DNA from: Ramlibacter albus
GTDB lineage: Bacteria > Pseudomonadota > Gammaproteobacteria > Burkholderiales > Burkholderiaceae_C
NCBI RefSeq assembly: GCF_014297445.1
Contig: NZ_JACORU010000004.1
Coordinates: forward strand, 310,001 to 374,000
Direction of reading: 5' to 3'
DNA: 64,000 nucleotides
The position numbers and the translations under genes were made by a program. Within the stretch, counting starts at the first letter, position 1. Every line of letters starts with the position of its first letter. This document shows positions 46,304 through 55,539 of this stretch, one piece after another. The notes beneath the pieces are model-generated. The model did not search any database. It had not been told where the DNA came from and saw nothing but the letters and a program-made list of their open reading frames with translations.

Positions 46304-47938
46304 TCAGCGTGCGAGCTGCAGCGACTCGATGCGCTGCACGTGCGCGAGCAGCGAGCGCTTGGCCATCGGCCACATGCGCGGCGGCACGTCGTCGTAGGCG
46401 ATCTCCACCCACTCCTCCAGCGTGCCCTTGGGCTTGGCGCGCATCGCGGCAACCACTTTCGATTCCCGATTCAGCCGGTGGCCCTTGAGATGCGCGATCG
46501 CCTGCTTCGCGAAGCCGAGCACGTGCCCGTGCGCGGGCAGGATGTACTCGATGCCGTGCTCGTCGCAGGCCGCGGTGAGCGCATCGAGCGAGTCGAGGTA
46601 GTCGGTCATGTCGCCGTCCGGCGGGTCGACCACGGTCGTGCTGCCGTTGAGCACGTGGTCGCCGGAAAACAGCAGCCCGTCTTCCACCAGCACCAGGCAC
46701 AGGTGGTTGGCCGCATGCCCGGGTGTGTGGATGACCTTGAGCGTGTGCGTCACGTCGCCCGCCTGCAGCTGAAGCTTCTCGTGGTGCGCGAGCGGGCGGT
46801 CCGGCGTGAACTCGCTGGCGGGCCGCGCGGTGGGCAGCGACGCCAGCCCGAGGATCGGCGGCTTCTTCTCGCACATGGCCTGCAGCGGCCGCGCGCCGGG
46901 CGAATGGTCCGGGTGCGAATGCGTGCACACGATCATGCGGATGTCGCCATGGGTGGCGTACCAGATGCGTTCGAGGTGCTCCGCATCGTCCGGGCCGGGG
47001 TCGATCGCGATGTAGCCCGTGGCCGGGTCACCCACGATGTAGCTGTTGGTGCCGGGGCCGGTCATCACGCCGGGGTTGCCCGCGGTCAGCCGCATCACGT
47101 TCTTGAGCAAACGCACCGGCTGGTCGTGGCGCCAGTCGAGGTGGTGCACCAGCTGGCCGTCGGGCGAGGTGAGCGCGAGTTCGCCGTACGCCATCTCGTG
47201 TTCCATGTAGCGTTGCTCGGCGCCGTTGACGAAGCCCGCGCGCGGGCAGCTCGTCCACAGCGGCTGCTCCGTGGCGCACGCGGCCAGCACCTGGTCCACC
47301 GTCTCGAATTTGCGCAGGCGCTCGAGCGTGCGGATGGTCGGGAAGATCATGAAGAACTGCCCGGCCTCGTGGCGCTGCAGTGCATCCGCCGGGCGCACCC
47401 ACACCGGCTCGAACTGCTCGGCTTCGTCGGCCACGGGCTGCTGCCCGGGCGGCATGCGCGCGACGAGGAAGGGCACGTCGAAGCGGCGCGGCAGGTCGCG
47501 GTCGGTGATCCAGTGCGCGAGCACGAACACCTGGTCGGCGGCGAGCTTGAGCCCGTGCTCGATGCATTGCGCGACGAAGGGTTTCCTGCGGTCGAAAGCG
47601 GCAAGGTCGGCGGGCGACAGCGGCGTGCCGTCGGCATGGCGCGCAAGCAGCACGCCGAGCTCCTCGAAGCTCTCGCGGATGGCGGCGACGGCCTGCGTCA
47701 GGCGCAGGTCGTCCTGCGTGGGCCGCCGCATCGCGTGCCCGTGCACCTGCGCATCGGCGGCGTCGATCGCGCCGCCGGGGAAGACATAGGCACCCGGTGC
47801 GAAGCTCGCGGTGGGCGAGCGGCGCGTCATCAGCACCTCGACCCCCTGCGCGCCGTCGCGCAGCAGCAGCACGGTGGCCGCGGGCCGGGGGACAGCGGGC
47901 TCGCGCTGGGGGTGCAGGAGTTGGGTGGCTCGGACCAT
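46304..47938 (-). CDS. Nudix hydrolase-metallo-beta-lactamase fusion
   Basis: A 544-residue two-domain hydrolase. Residues 15-240 form a Nudix domain (VLLLRDGAQGVEVLMTRRS, FPGGAID and RESFEELG; the Nudix box contains a large insertion between GG and REx2EE). Residues 270-540 form a metallo-beta-lactamase domain with THSHPDHSPG, GHAANHLC, FSGDHVLNG and a LACTB2-like winged C-terminus. In Burkholderiales such fusions are common but uncharacterised; LACTB2 homologues are endoribonucleases. A TGTAAT hexamer (47945-47950) ends 6 bases before the ATG, predicting leaderless expression. DUF898 follows. Confidence 0.87.
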   Translation of the reverse strand: MVRATQLLHPQREPAVPRPAATVLLLRDGAQGVEVLMTRRSPTASFAPGAYVFPGGAIDAADAQVHGHAMRRPTQDDLRLTQAVAAIRESFEELGVLLARHADGTPLSPADLAAFDRRKPFVAQCIEHGLKLAADQVFVLAHWITDRDLPRRFDVPFLVARMPPGQQPVADEAEQFEPVWVRPADALQRHEAGQFFMIFPTIRTLERLRKFETVDQVLAACATEQPLWTSCPRAGFVNGAEQRYMEHEMAYGELALTSPDGQLVHHLDWRHDQPVRLLKNVMRLTAGNPGVMTGPGTNSYIVGDPATGYIAIDPGPDDAEHLERIWYATHGDIRMIVCTHSHPDHSPGARPLQAMCEKKPPILGLASLPTARPASEFTPDRPLAHHEKLQLQAGDVTHTLKVIHTPGHAANHLCLVLVEDGLLFSGDHVLNGSTTVVDPPDGDMTDYLDSLDALTAACDEHGIEYILPAHGHVLGFAKQAIAHLKGHRLNRESKVVAAMRAKPKGTLEEWVEIAYDDVPPRMWPMAKRSLLAHVQRIESLQLAR

Positions 47939-48002
47939 GCGCCGATTACATCACGGGGAATTCGGCGCGCCGCATAATCGCCGCACACACCGAGGAGCCG
48001 CA

Positions 48003-48986
48003 GTGTCCAAGCTTCTGAAAGCCCTTGCCGCCGTCACCGTTTCGTTCGCAGCCGCGGCCGCCTTCGCGCAGGCCGACTGGCCGAAGCAACCCATCACCTT
48101 CATCATGACCTTCCCGGCCGGCTCGGGCGTCGACGTCGTCGCGCGCACGATCCAGGAGCCGCTGGGCAAGGTGCTCGGCCAGCCGGTGGTCATCGACTAC
48201 AAGGTCGGCGCCGCCGGCAACGTGGCCAGCGAGTACGTCTCCCGGGCCAAGCCGGACGGCTACACCGTCGTGTTCGGCACGGCCGCCACGCACGGCAGCA
48301 ATGCCGCCCTGTACAAGAAGCTGCCGTTCGATGTGGAGGCCGACTTCGTGCCGGTGACGCCGATCCTCGACGTCTCCAACGTGCTCACCATCAACCCGGA
48401 CGTGATGAACGTGAAGACGCTCAAGGAGTTCGTCGACGAGGTGCGCGCGCACCCGGGCAAGTACAACTACGCGTCCACCGGCAACGGCACGGGCACGCAC
48501 ATGGCCTTTGCCGAGCTGAATTCCAAGCTCGGGCTGAACATGGTGCACGTGCCCTACAAGGGGGGGCCCGAGGCGATGCAGGCCATCCTCAAGGGCGAGA
48601 CCTGCTGCATCATGAACCAGGTGCAGACGGTGCTGACGCAGTACAAGGCCGGCAAGGTGCGCCTGCTGGGTGTCACCACGGCGAAGCGCGTCGCGGCGGT
48701 GCAGGAGGTGCCGACGATCGCCGAGAGCGGCATCCCCGGGACGCAGGGCTTCGACAGCTCGACCTGGTTCGCGCTGTTCGCCCCGAAGGGCACCGATCCC
48801 GCCGTGGTCGCCAAGCTCAACGGCGCGGTGCGGCAGGTGCTGCAGATGCCCGAGGTGCGCAGCAAGCTGGAGAGCGCCGGCAACACGATCCGCCTGGAGA
48901 CGCCCGAGCAGTTCAAGGCGACGGTGCATGCCAACCGCCAGAAGTGGGCCGAGGTCGTGCGGCAGGCCAACATCACCATCGAGTGA
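48003..48986 (+). CDS. Tripartite tricarboxylate transporter substrate-binding protein (Bug family)
   Basis: A 327-residue periplasmic binding protein. The signal peptide ends near AAFAQA, then WPKQPITFIMTFPAGSGVDVVARTI and the GAAGNVASEYVSRAKPDGYTV ligand loop identify the TctC/Bug family. These bind carboxylates such as citrate, amino acids or nicotinate; ligand unknown. No TctA/TctB membrane genes are adjacent, as is usual for the many orphan Bug proteins of Comamonadaceae. The start is GTG 48003 after GAGGAGCCGCA. A CATAAT hexamer (47973-47978) is the likely -10. Confidence 0.92.
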   Translation: MSKLLKALAAVTVSFAAAAAFAQADWPKQPITFIMTFPAGSGVDVVARTIQEPLGKVLGQPVVIDYKVGAAGNVASEYVSRAKPDGYTVVFGTAATHGSNAALYKKLPFDVEADFVPVTPILDVSNVLTINPDVMNVKTLKEFVDEVRAHPGKYNYASTGNGTGTHMAFAELNSKLGLNMVHVPYKGGPEAMQAILKGETCCIMNQVQTVLTQYKAGKVRLLGVTTAKRVAAVQEVPTIAESGIPGTQGFDSSTWFALFAPKGTDPAVVAKLNGAVRQVLQMPEVRSKLESAGNTIRLETPEQFKATVHANRQKWAEVVRQANITIE

Positions 48987-48989
48987 ACC

Positions 48990-50474
48990 TCACCGCTGCG
49001 CCGGCGGCACGTACCACTTCGTCGGCAGCAACTCCGGCTCTTCGAGCGCCTGCAGGCGCGCCCAGTGCGCGTCCGCGTCCTGCACGAACAGGTCGCGTGC
49101 AATGGCCTCGGCCAGCCGCCGCGCGCCGATCTGCAGGCCGGGGATGTCGCCCGCCAGCGCGCCGTGGCTCATGGTGCTGCCCCAGTTGAACAGGTGCATG
49201 CGCGAGAGTGGGGCTGCGTGTGCCGCATCGGTGGAACGCAGTTCGAAGCCGGACCCGAGGTAAGGGAAGCGCGCGGCTTCCGCATTCTTCCGCGCATGCT
49301 CCGGCGGGACGTGATTGGCCCACACGTCGATGTGCGGCAGGTAGCGCGCGATCTCGGGACGGTCCAGCAGGTCCACGTCGAAACCCGTGCCGAAGATGAT
49401 GGTGTCGAAGCGCTCCGTTGCCTTCGACGTCGTGACGGTGACGCCTTGCGCGTCGGCGTTCACGTCGACCCAAGGCTCGGCGAGACGCAACTCGAAGGTC
49501 GAATGCGCATCGCAGCGCCGCACCGTCTCCCACGGCGGCGGCACCTGCTCGTCGAAGATATAGGTGTAGAAGCGCCACTTGCGCATGTCGTCGAGTGCTT
49601 CGTAGCCGCGGAAGAAGCCGGCGAACGAGGTCCACTTGCTCTTGTTCACCTGCGGCAGGATCGGCCTGCGGGCGAAGAGCGACACGCGGGCGCCGGCTTC
49701 CAGCGCGCATGCGGCATTGTCGAACGCGGATGCGCCCGCGCCGAGCACGCCGACTCGCTTGCCTTTCAACGCATCGAAGTCGATCGCGTCCGCGGAGTGG
49801 AACACGCGGCCGCGCGACGCCGTGCGGTCGAGCGAAGGAAACCCGGGCCAGCGCGGCGCGCCGCTGCCGTCGCGCCCCAGTGCCAGCACGAGCTTGCGCG
49901 TCCACACGACCTCTTCACCGCGCGGCGTGCGCAGCGCGACGCGCAGCAAGTCGCCGGAATCGTCCACGGAAACCAGTGACGTATCGTTCTCCACGCGCAG
50001 CCCCACCGTGTCCCGCACCCACAGCAGGTAGTCGCGCCAGTCGATGCGGCCGACCTTGTGCAGCGCCTCCCAACCCGCTGCCCCGTGCTGCGCCTCGTAC
50101 CACGCGCGGAAGGTGAGGGAAGGCACGCCGAGGTCCGGCCCGGTGAGGTGCTTGGGGCTGCGCAGCGTCACCATGCGCGCATAGGTACCCCACGGGCCTT
50201 CCTCGCCGCGTGCGGCACGGTCGATCACGCGGATGTTGGTGATGCCTTCACGCAGCAGGCCGTAGCCGGCAGTCTGGCCGCACATGCCGGCGCCGGCGAC
50301 CAGTGCATCGAGCACGGGCGCGCCGTGGGGCGCCTCGGTGGGCGGCACCCAGTTCCCAACGGGATAGTTCAGGCGAGCGAGGTCGGCCCGCGCGGTTTCG
50401 GCCAGGCGGGCCAGCGCCGCCTCGTCACGAGGGCTGGCCAGCGACTGCGGCGGTACGGGGGGAAGTGACAACAT
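48990..50474 (-). CDS. Flavin-dependent monooxygenase/FAD-NAD(P) oxidoreductase
   Basis: A 494-residue flavoprotein. The FAD motif is DALVAGAGMCGQTAGYG near residue 50, the second Rossmann motif is VGVLGAGASAFDNAA near residue 235, and IIFGTGFDVDLL resembles the class B monooxygenase C-terminal ATG/GTGF motif. The exact FMO fingerprint (FxGxxxHxxx(Y/F)) is not clear, so the substrate and even oxygenase activity are open. The start is ATG 50474 (MLSLPPVPPQSL), 9 bases from the divergent DsbA-like gene. It is not obviously coupled to the tail-to-tail TctC gene, whose stop is 3 bases away. Confidence 0.82.
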   Translation of the reverse strand: MLSLPPVPPQSLASPRDEAALARLAETARADLARLNYPVGNWVPPTEAPHGAPVLDALVAGAGMCGQTAGYGLLREGITNIRVIDRAARGEEGPWGTYARMVTLRSPKHLTGPDLGVPSLTFRAWYEAQHGAAGWEALHKVGRIDWRDYLLWVRDTVGLRVENDTSLVSVDDSGDLLRVALRTPRGEEVVWTRKLVLALGRDGSGAPRWPGFPSLDRTASRGRVFHSADAIDFDALKGKRVGVLGAGASAFDNAACALEAGARVSLFARRPILPQVNKSKWTSFAGFFRGYEALDDMRKWRFYTYIFDEQVPPPWETVRRCDAHSTFELRLAEPWVDVNADAQGVTVTTSKATERFDTIIFGTGFDVDLLDRPEIARYLPHIDVWANHVPPEHARKNAEAARFPYLGSGFELRSTDAAHAAPLSRMHLFNWGSTMSHGALAGDIPGLQIGARRLAEAIARDLFVQDADAHWARLQALEEPELLPTKWYVPPAQR

Positions 50475-50483
50475 AATCCGTGG

Positions 50484-51116
50484 ATGACGATACAACTCGA
50501 CTGCTTCTACAGCCTGTCGTCGCCTTGGGCGTATTTTGCCGGGCCGCGGCTGCAGGACATCGTGCGCCGCCACCACGCGAAGCTGGTCCTCAAGCCGTAC
50601 GACTTCCAGGCGGTGGTCGTGCAGACCGGTGGCGTGCCCATCCGCACGCGGCCCGAACCGCGCCGCACCTATCACGACGAGGAACTCGCGCGCTTTTCCG
50701 AATACCTCGGCATGCCGATCGTGCTGCAGCCGAAACATTACCCGCGCTACACCGTCAGCGACCCCAACTGGAACAAGTACGCGGGCTGGATGGTGATCGC
50801 GGCGCAGGCCCAGGGGCTCGACGCGCTGCCGCTCTCGCACGCGCTGCTGCGCGCGCTGTGGGCGGAGGAGCGCGACACCTCGCAGGCCGAAGTGCGCATC
50901 GCGATCGCCAACGAGAACGGCTACGACGGCAAGGCACTGCACGCGCTGGAGCAGGCGCCGCAGACGCTGGCGCAGTACCAGGCCTTCAGCGAGGAGGCCG
51001 TGAAGAAGGGCGTGTTCGGCGCCCCGACCTTCGTGCTGGAAGGTGTGCGCTATTGGGGACAGGACCGCCTCGAATTCGTCGACCGCGCACTCGACAAGCT
51101 GCGCGCGCGCGGATAA
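50484..51116 (+). CDS. DsbA-family 2-hydroxychromene-2-carboxylate isomerase-like protein
   Basis: A 210-residue thioredoxin-fold protein of the kappa-GST/HCCA-isomerase group. FYSLSSPWAYFAGPRL replaces the CxxC active site with a serine, and GVFGAPTFVLEGVRYWGQDRL near the C-terminus is the cis-Pro/substrate motif. Such enzymes use glutathione in aromatic degradation or isomerise cis/trans intermediates; the substrate is not indicated. The CATAAT hexamer (50472-50477) ends 6 bases before the ATG and overlaps the start codon of the divergent flavoprotein gene. Confidence 0.88.
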   Translation: MTIQLDCFYSLSSPWAYFAGPRLQDIVRRHHAKLVLKPYDFQAVVVQTGGVPIRTRPEPRRTYHDEELARFSEYLGMPIVLQPKHYPRYTVSDPNWNKYAGWMVIAAQAQGLDALPLSHALLRALWAEERDTSQAEVRIAIANENGYDGKALHALEQAPQTLAQYQAFSEEAVKKGVFGAPTFVLEGVRYWGQDRLEFVDRALDKLRARG

Positions 51117-51125
51117 TCGCTGCCC

Positions 51126-51986
51126 ATGAAAGTGCGGTTCACCAAGATGCAGGGCGCCGGCAACGACTTCGTCGTGCTGGACGAAACCCGCGGCCGCCTG
51201 CAGCTCACGCCCGAGCAGTACCGCCGCCTGGCCGACCGGCACTTCGGCATCGGCGCCGACCAGATCCTCTCCGTGCGCCCTTCGCCCGCGCCGGGTGTCG
51301 ATTTCGAATACGTGATCCACAACGCCGACGGCGGCGAGGTGGAGCAGTGCGGCAACGGCGCGCGCTGCTTCGCGCGCTACGTGCGCGACAAGGGCCTGAC
51401 GGGCAGCGACACCATCCGCGTGCAGACGCTCTCGGGCGTGATCGAGCCGCGCATCGGCGCGGACGGCCGCGTCACCGTGGACATGGGCGCGCCCATCTTC
51501 GCGCTGCCGCAGGTGCCGTTCGACGCAGCCGGCCTGTCGCCGCACACCGACGGCGGCTGGGAGAAGTGGACGCTGGCGCTCGGCACGAATGCCGATTCGC
51601 CCAAGGTGCAGGTCGCGGTGCTCTCGATGGGCAACCCGCATGCCGTGCAGGAGGTGGCGGACGTCGACACCGCACCCGTGCGCGAGATGGGCCCGAAGAT
51701 CGAGCACCACCCGCGCTTTCCGAACCGCGTGAACGCCGGTTTCATGCAGGTGCTGGACCGCTCGCGCGTGAAGCTGCGCGTGTGGGAGCGTGGCGCGGGC
51801 GAGACGCTCGCATGCGGCACGGGGGCCTGCGCCGCCGTTGTCGCGGGCATTCGCCTTGGCAGGCTCGACAATCGCGTTGACGTGCAGACGCACGGCGGCG
51901 TGCTCACCATCGAATGGCGCCCCGGCGCGAACGTGCTGATGACGGGGCCCGCGGTCACCGTCTTCGAAGGCGAAATGGAACTCTGA
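51126..51986 (+). CDS. dapF: Diaminopimelate epimerase
   Basis: A 286-residue cofactor-free epimerase converting LL- to meso-diaminopimelate for lysine and peptidoglycan. Catalytic cysteines are Cys75 ([10 protein letters not shown]) and Cys230 (ACGTGACA). The N-terminal [12 protein letters not shown] and the C-terminal [11 protein letters not shown] motif complete the fold. A GATAAT hexamer (51112-51117), overlapping the upstream stop, ends 8 bases before the ATG, so transcription may be leaderless. It heads the conserved dapF-DUF484-xerC unit. Confidence 0.96.
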   Translation: MKVRFTKMQGAGNDFVVLDETRGRLQLTPEQYRRLADRHFGIGADQILSVRPSPAPGVDFEYVIHNADGGEVEQCGNGARCFARYVRDKGLTGSDTIRVQTLSGVIEPRIGADGRVTVDMGAPIFALPQVPFDAAGLSPHTDGGWEKWTLALGTNADSPKVQVAVLSMGNPHAVQEVADVDTAPVREMGPKIEHHPRFPNRVNAGFMQVLDRSRVKLRVWERGAGETLACGTGACAAVVAGIRLGRLDNRVDVQTHGGVLTIEWRPGANVLMTGPAVTVFEGEMEL

Positions 51987-52685
51987 ATGACGACACCCAG
52001 CGACGGCATGAACCCGATCACCGAGGACGACATCGCCAACTACCTGGCGAACACGCCCGACTTCTTCGAGCGCCATGCGCAATTGCTGGCCGCCGTGCAG
52101 CTGACCAGCCCGCACGGCAACCGCGCCGTGAGCCTGCAGGAGCGGCAGGCCGAGATGCTGCGCGAGAAGATCAAGGCGCTGGAGCACCGCATCATGGACA
52201 TGGTGCGCAACGGCAACGAGAACATGGTGATCTCCGACCGCATCCACCGCTGGGCGCGCTCGATGTTCGTCGTGCAGTCCGGCCGCGCGCTGCCGCCCAC
52301 GCTGGTGGCGGAGCTGCAGAAGCAGTTCATGGTGCCGCAGGTGGCGCTGAAGGTCTGGGACGTGGACACGCGCTATGCCGGCGAGCCGTTCGCGCAGGGC
52401 GTGAGCGAGGATGCGAAGAGCTTTGCTTCGTCGCTCACCTCCGCCTACTGCGGCGTCAACTCCGGTTTCGAGGCCGTGGACTGGCTCGAAGACCCCGCCA
52501 CCGCGATGTCGATCGCGCTCGTGCCGCTGCGCGCGGGTGCGATCAACAGCCCCGGCGCGGCGTTCGGCATGCTGGTGCTCGCGTCGCCCGACCCGCAGCG
52601 CTTCCAGAGCGGCATGGGCACGGACTTCCTGGAGCGCATCGCGGAGCTGGCGAGCGCGGCGCTGGCGCGCATCCGGCCGAAGTGA
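51987..52685 (+). CDS. DUF484 family protein
   Basis: A 232-residue cytoplasmic protein of DUF484 (YigA-like): IADYLANTPDFFERHAQLL-like N-terminus (here ITEDDIANYLANTPDFFERH), a short coiled coil (QERQAEMLREKIKALEHRIM), and a GAF-like C-terminal domain. It sits between dapF and xerC, with its ATG directly after the dapF stop, as in many gamma- and betaproteobacteria. The function is unknown. Confidence 0.9.
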   Translation: MTTPSDGMNPITEDDIANYLANTPDFFERHAQLLAAVQLTSPHGNRAVSLQERQAEMLREKIKALEHRIMDMVRNGNENMVISDRIHRWARSMFVVQSGRALPPTLVAELQKQFMVPQVALKVWDVDTRYAGEPFAQGVSEDAKSFASSLTSAYCGVNSGFEAVDWLEDPATAMSIALVPLRAGAINSPGAAFGMLVLASPDPQRFQSGMGTDFLERIAELASAALARIRPK

Positions 52686-52686
52686 C

Positions 52687-53604
52687 ATGGACACCGGACT
52701 GATCGAGAAGTATCTCGAACACGTCCGCGTCGAGAAGCGGCTGGCCGACCGCACGCTGGAGCTTTACTCGCTCGACCTGCGCAAGCTGGCCGACAACGCC
52801 GAAAAGGCGGGCATCGAACTCACGCGCGTGCAGAACGCGCACATCCGCCGCTGGGTGGCGCAGATGCACGGCGGCGGGCGCAGCCCGCGGGGGATCGCGC
52901 TCATCCTTTCCGGCTGGCGCGGCTTCTATGCGTGGCTCGGGCGCGAAGGGCTGGTTCCAACCAATCCCGTGGTCGATGTGCGCGCACCGAAGGCGCCGAA
53001 GCCCTTGCCCAAGGCGCTGGGCGTCGACGAAGCGATGCAGCTGGCCGACCACAACGAAGAAGCCGATGACCCGTGGCTCGAAACGCGCGATGCGGCGATC
53101 GTCGAGCTGCTCTACGGCTGCGGCCTGCGCGTCGGCGAAGTCGTGGGGCTCGATGCCCATGCGGGGCCGAAGTCACGCGGCTGGCTCGACCTCGAAGGCG
53201 GCGAAGCCCACGTGCTCGGCAAGGGCAGCAAGCGGCGCATCGTGCCGGTCGGCGCGAAGGCGCTCGAAGCCCTGCGCGCGTGGCTGGCCGTGCGCGACCA
53301 GGCGGCCCTCGCGGAGCAGCCCGCGCTCTTCATCGGCCGCCACGGCACGCGGCTGACCGCGCAGTCGATCTGGGCGCGGCTGAAGCGGCGCAGCCTGCTC
53401 GCCGGCCTCGCGACACCCGTGCATCCGCACATGCTGCGGCACTCGTTCGCCAGCCACGTGCTGCAATCGAGCCAGGATTTGCGGGCCGTGCAGGAGCTGC
53501 TCGGTCACGCAAGCATCGGCACGACGCAGGTCTACACGCGCCTCGACTTCCAGCACCTCGCGAAGGCGTACGACGCGGCGCACCCGCGCGCGAAACGCAA
53601 GTGA
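52687..53604 (+). CDS. xerC: Tyrosine recombinase XerC
   Basis: A 305-residue site-specific recombinase that resolves chromosome dimers at dif together with XerD. The N-terminal SAM-like DNA-binding domain (residues 5-90) is followed by the catalytic domain with Arg148 (GCGLRVGE), His248, Arg251 (HMLRHSF), His274 (LLGHASIG) and nucleophile Tyr283 (QVYTRLD). Linkage to dapF and DUF484 supports XerC over XerD or a phage integrase. The start is ATG 52687, one base after the DUF484 stop. Confidence 0.94.
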   Translation: MDTGLIEKYLEHVRVEKRLADRTLELYSLDLRKLADNAEKAGIELTRVQNAHIRRWVAQMHGGGRSPRGIALILSGWRGFYAWLGREGLVPTNPVVDVRAPKAPKPLPKALGVDEAMQLADHNEEADDPWLETRDAAIVELLYGCGLRVGEVVGLDAHAGPKSRGWLDLEGGEAHVLGKGSKRRIVPVGAKALEALRAWLAVRDQAALAEQPALFIGRHGTRLTAQSIWARLKRRSLLAGLATPVHPHMLRHSFASHVLQSSQDLRAVQELLGHASIGTTQVYTRLDFQHLAKAYDAAHPRAKRK

Positions 53605-53614
53605 AAGAAGGTCT

Positions 53615-53684
53615 GTCATCACGGACTTGATCCGGGATCCATGGTGGCGCGCCGACATGGATTGCGGGTCAAGCCCGCAATGAC
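53615..53684. repeat. REP-like intergenic hairpin
   Basis: Two imperfect inverted 28-base arms (53615-53642 and 53657-53684) flank a 14-base GC-rich spacer. The right arm contains ATTGCGGGTCAAGCCCGCAA. Elements with this text (GTCATTGCGGGCTTGACCCG on the other strand) are widely dispersed in proteobacterial intergenic regions. It lies between the convergent xerC and GGDEF genes and could terminate both. Confidence 0.7.
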
Positions 53685-53696
53685 GGCCCCACCGGA

Positions 53697-55469
53697 CTAG
53701 GCGCCCTGCACCCCCGCCTGGCCCGGGCTCACAGCTGTCGGCGTCGGGTCCCTCGGCAGCGTGAACACCGCGCGCTTGCTGTCCGCAGGTACGTTTGCCA
53801 GCAGCGCCTCCAGCCGCGTGAGCACGTCCTCCGGGTCGGTGCCGTCCATGGGGATCAGCGCCTGCGCCACGCGAGCCTGCGCCACCCAGTCGATCGGACG
53901 GTTCTTGAAGGGCATGAGGCAGCGCGCCACGACGCGCGGCGCCGCCTCCGCCACTTCGCCCGCCGTCAGCGGCCCTTCGAGCAGGATGCCGAAGCGGTTC
54001 TCCGACAGCCGCGCCACGCTGTCGATCTCTCGCGCCGACGAGAGCAGCCGCCCGGCAACGCGCAAAGGCAGTTCGTCGGCGGCCGCGCGCCCGTACTGCC
54101 GCCGCACGTCCTCGATGTTGGCGATGTCCACCAGCAGCACCGCGCTGCGGTACTTCAGCCGCACCGAGCGCGCCATCATCTGTACGAGCCGCTCATTGAA
54201 GACGAAGCCGTTGATCAGGCCCGTTGCGGGGTCGACCCGGTCGATCTTCAGGATGCGCCGCCGGTTCTCGCGCCGGTGCTGGCTGCGCAGCATCAGGATG
54301 ACCAGCAGGATCGGCAGTTCCAGCGCGATGCCCAATTGCATGCCGTGCATGGTCGCGAAGCTAACCGGGATGAGGCCTGCGAGCCGCGCCAGCGGGAAGG
54401 CGGCGCCGATCAGCACCGGGATGGTCCCTACCAGCAGGCCCACGGCGAAGCGGTCGCCGCGCCACGCCGCCCAGATGTTGGCGGCCGTGCCCACCGAGGT
54501 GCCCAGCACGATGTACGGGACCATGATCCGGAACCGGTAGGAGGGCTCGGACAGCACGATGACGGCGATGACGACGATGCCCAGCGCCGACACCGCGCGC
54601 AGCAGCCAGTGCAGCCGCCGCGAGCGCTCGGGCAGCGACACGAGCGACGACACGAAACCCTGCATCGCCGCGACCGCCGCGACGGGCAGCACCATCGAGG
54701 ACAGGTCGTGCCAGTACGGCCAGTTGGGCCACAGGTGCAGGCCGGCCACGCCGGTCATCGCGCCCTGGCCGAGGCCCATCAGCCCCACCACGGCGGCGTA
54801 CCAGCCATAGGCCGTGTCCTGCAGCGAAACCGCGCTGAGCAGGGCGACGATCACGGACAGCGCCACCAGGCCGAAGTACATGCCCAGGACGAGCGACGTG
54901 CGCTGCTCGCTGCGCGCGAGGTAGCTGTCGGACACGAAGGTGAGCGGCGCGCTGAAGCTGTGCGGGTTCTCGATCTTCACCAGGTACTTGCGCGGTACCT
55001 CGGCCGACACCTGGATCGGCATGAGCGGGTGGCGGTAGGGCACCGGCCAGTCCGCGACGGGAAGGGTGTCGCCCGCCGACTGGGACTGCCACTCGCCCGC
55101 GCTGTCCTGCGTGTAGAGCGTCACCCGGTTGACGGAGGGGTACGGCACCTCGAGGTACCAGCGTTCGTGGTCCGGCGCGGGCGGCACGGTGAAGCGGACC
55201 CACAGCGCCTTGTGCGTGTCCAGCCGGTAGATGGCGCCCTCGTGCGTGGGCTGCCAGGGAATGGAGGGATCCGACGCGACGCGTTCCACCTTCGCCTGCG
55301 GGCCCTCGTCGACCCACGCGTCGCCCCAGTCGAGCAGCTGCACCGGGCCCCTGGCCACGTCCAGCTCCAGCACGTGGCGTGCTGACGCGGGCGTGGCCCC
55401 CAACATGGCCATGCAGGTCACCAGCAGCGCGCCGCCCAGCCAGGCGCGTGCCCTTTCCAACAACCCCAT
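53697..55469 (-). CDS. 7TMR-DISM membrane protein with degenerate GGDEF domain
   Basis: A 590-residue sensor. A signal peptide (residues 8-30), then a DISMED2-type periplasmic domain of about 170 residues (WVRFTVPPAPDHERWYLEVPYPSVNRV in part) and seven membrane helices between roughly 190 and 400 form the receptor. The C-terminal domain has the GGDEF fold (DPATGLINGFVFNERL onward), but the signature reads SENRF at residues 489-493, so diguanylate cyclase activity is unlikely. It may bind GTP or act by protein contacts. The start is ATG 55469 with AAGGAG 6 bases before it. It is divergent from rlmI. Confidence 0.86.
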   Translation of the reverse strand: MGLLERARAWLGGALLVTCMAMLGATPASARHVLELDVARGPVQLLDWGDAWVDEGPQAKVERVASDPSIPWQPTHEGAIYRLDTHKALWVRFTVPPAPDHERWYLEVPYPSVNRVTLYTQDSAGEWQSQSAGDTLPVADWPVPYRHPLMPIQVSAEVPRKYLVKIENPHSFSAPLTFVSDSYLARSEQRTSLVLGMYFGLVALSVIVALLSAVSLQDTAYGWYAAVVGLMGLGQGAMTGVAGLHLWPNWPYWHDLSSMVLPVAAVAAMQGFVSSLVSLPERSRRLHWLLRAVSALGIVVIAVIVLSEPSYRFRIMVPYIVLGTSVGTAANIWAAWRGDRFAVGLLVGTIPVLIGAAFPLARLAGLIPVSFATMHGMQLGIALELPILLVILMLRSQHRRENRRRILKIDRVDPATGLINGFVFNERLVQMMARSVRLKYRSAVLLVDIANIEDVRRQYGRAAADELPLRVAGRLLSSAREIDSVARLSENRFGILLEGPLTAGEVAEAAPRVVARCLMPFKNRPIDWVAQARVAQALIPMDGTDPEDVLTRLEALLANVPADSKRAVFTLPRDPTPTAVSPGQAGVQGA

Positions 55470-55539
55470 CCGCACTCCTTTTCGCCGGATTGTCCCCGCG
55501 CCGGGGCGGCCTGTCTGCCGCCGGAATGACAATAGGCGC

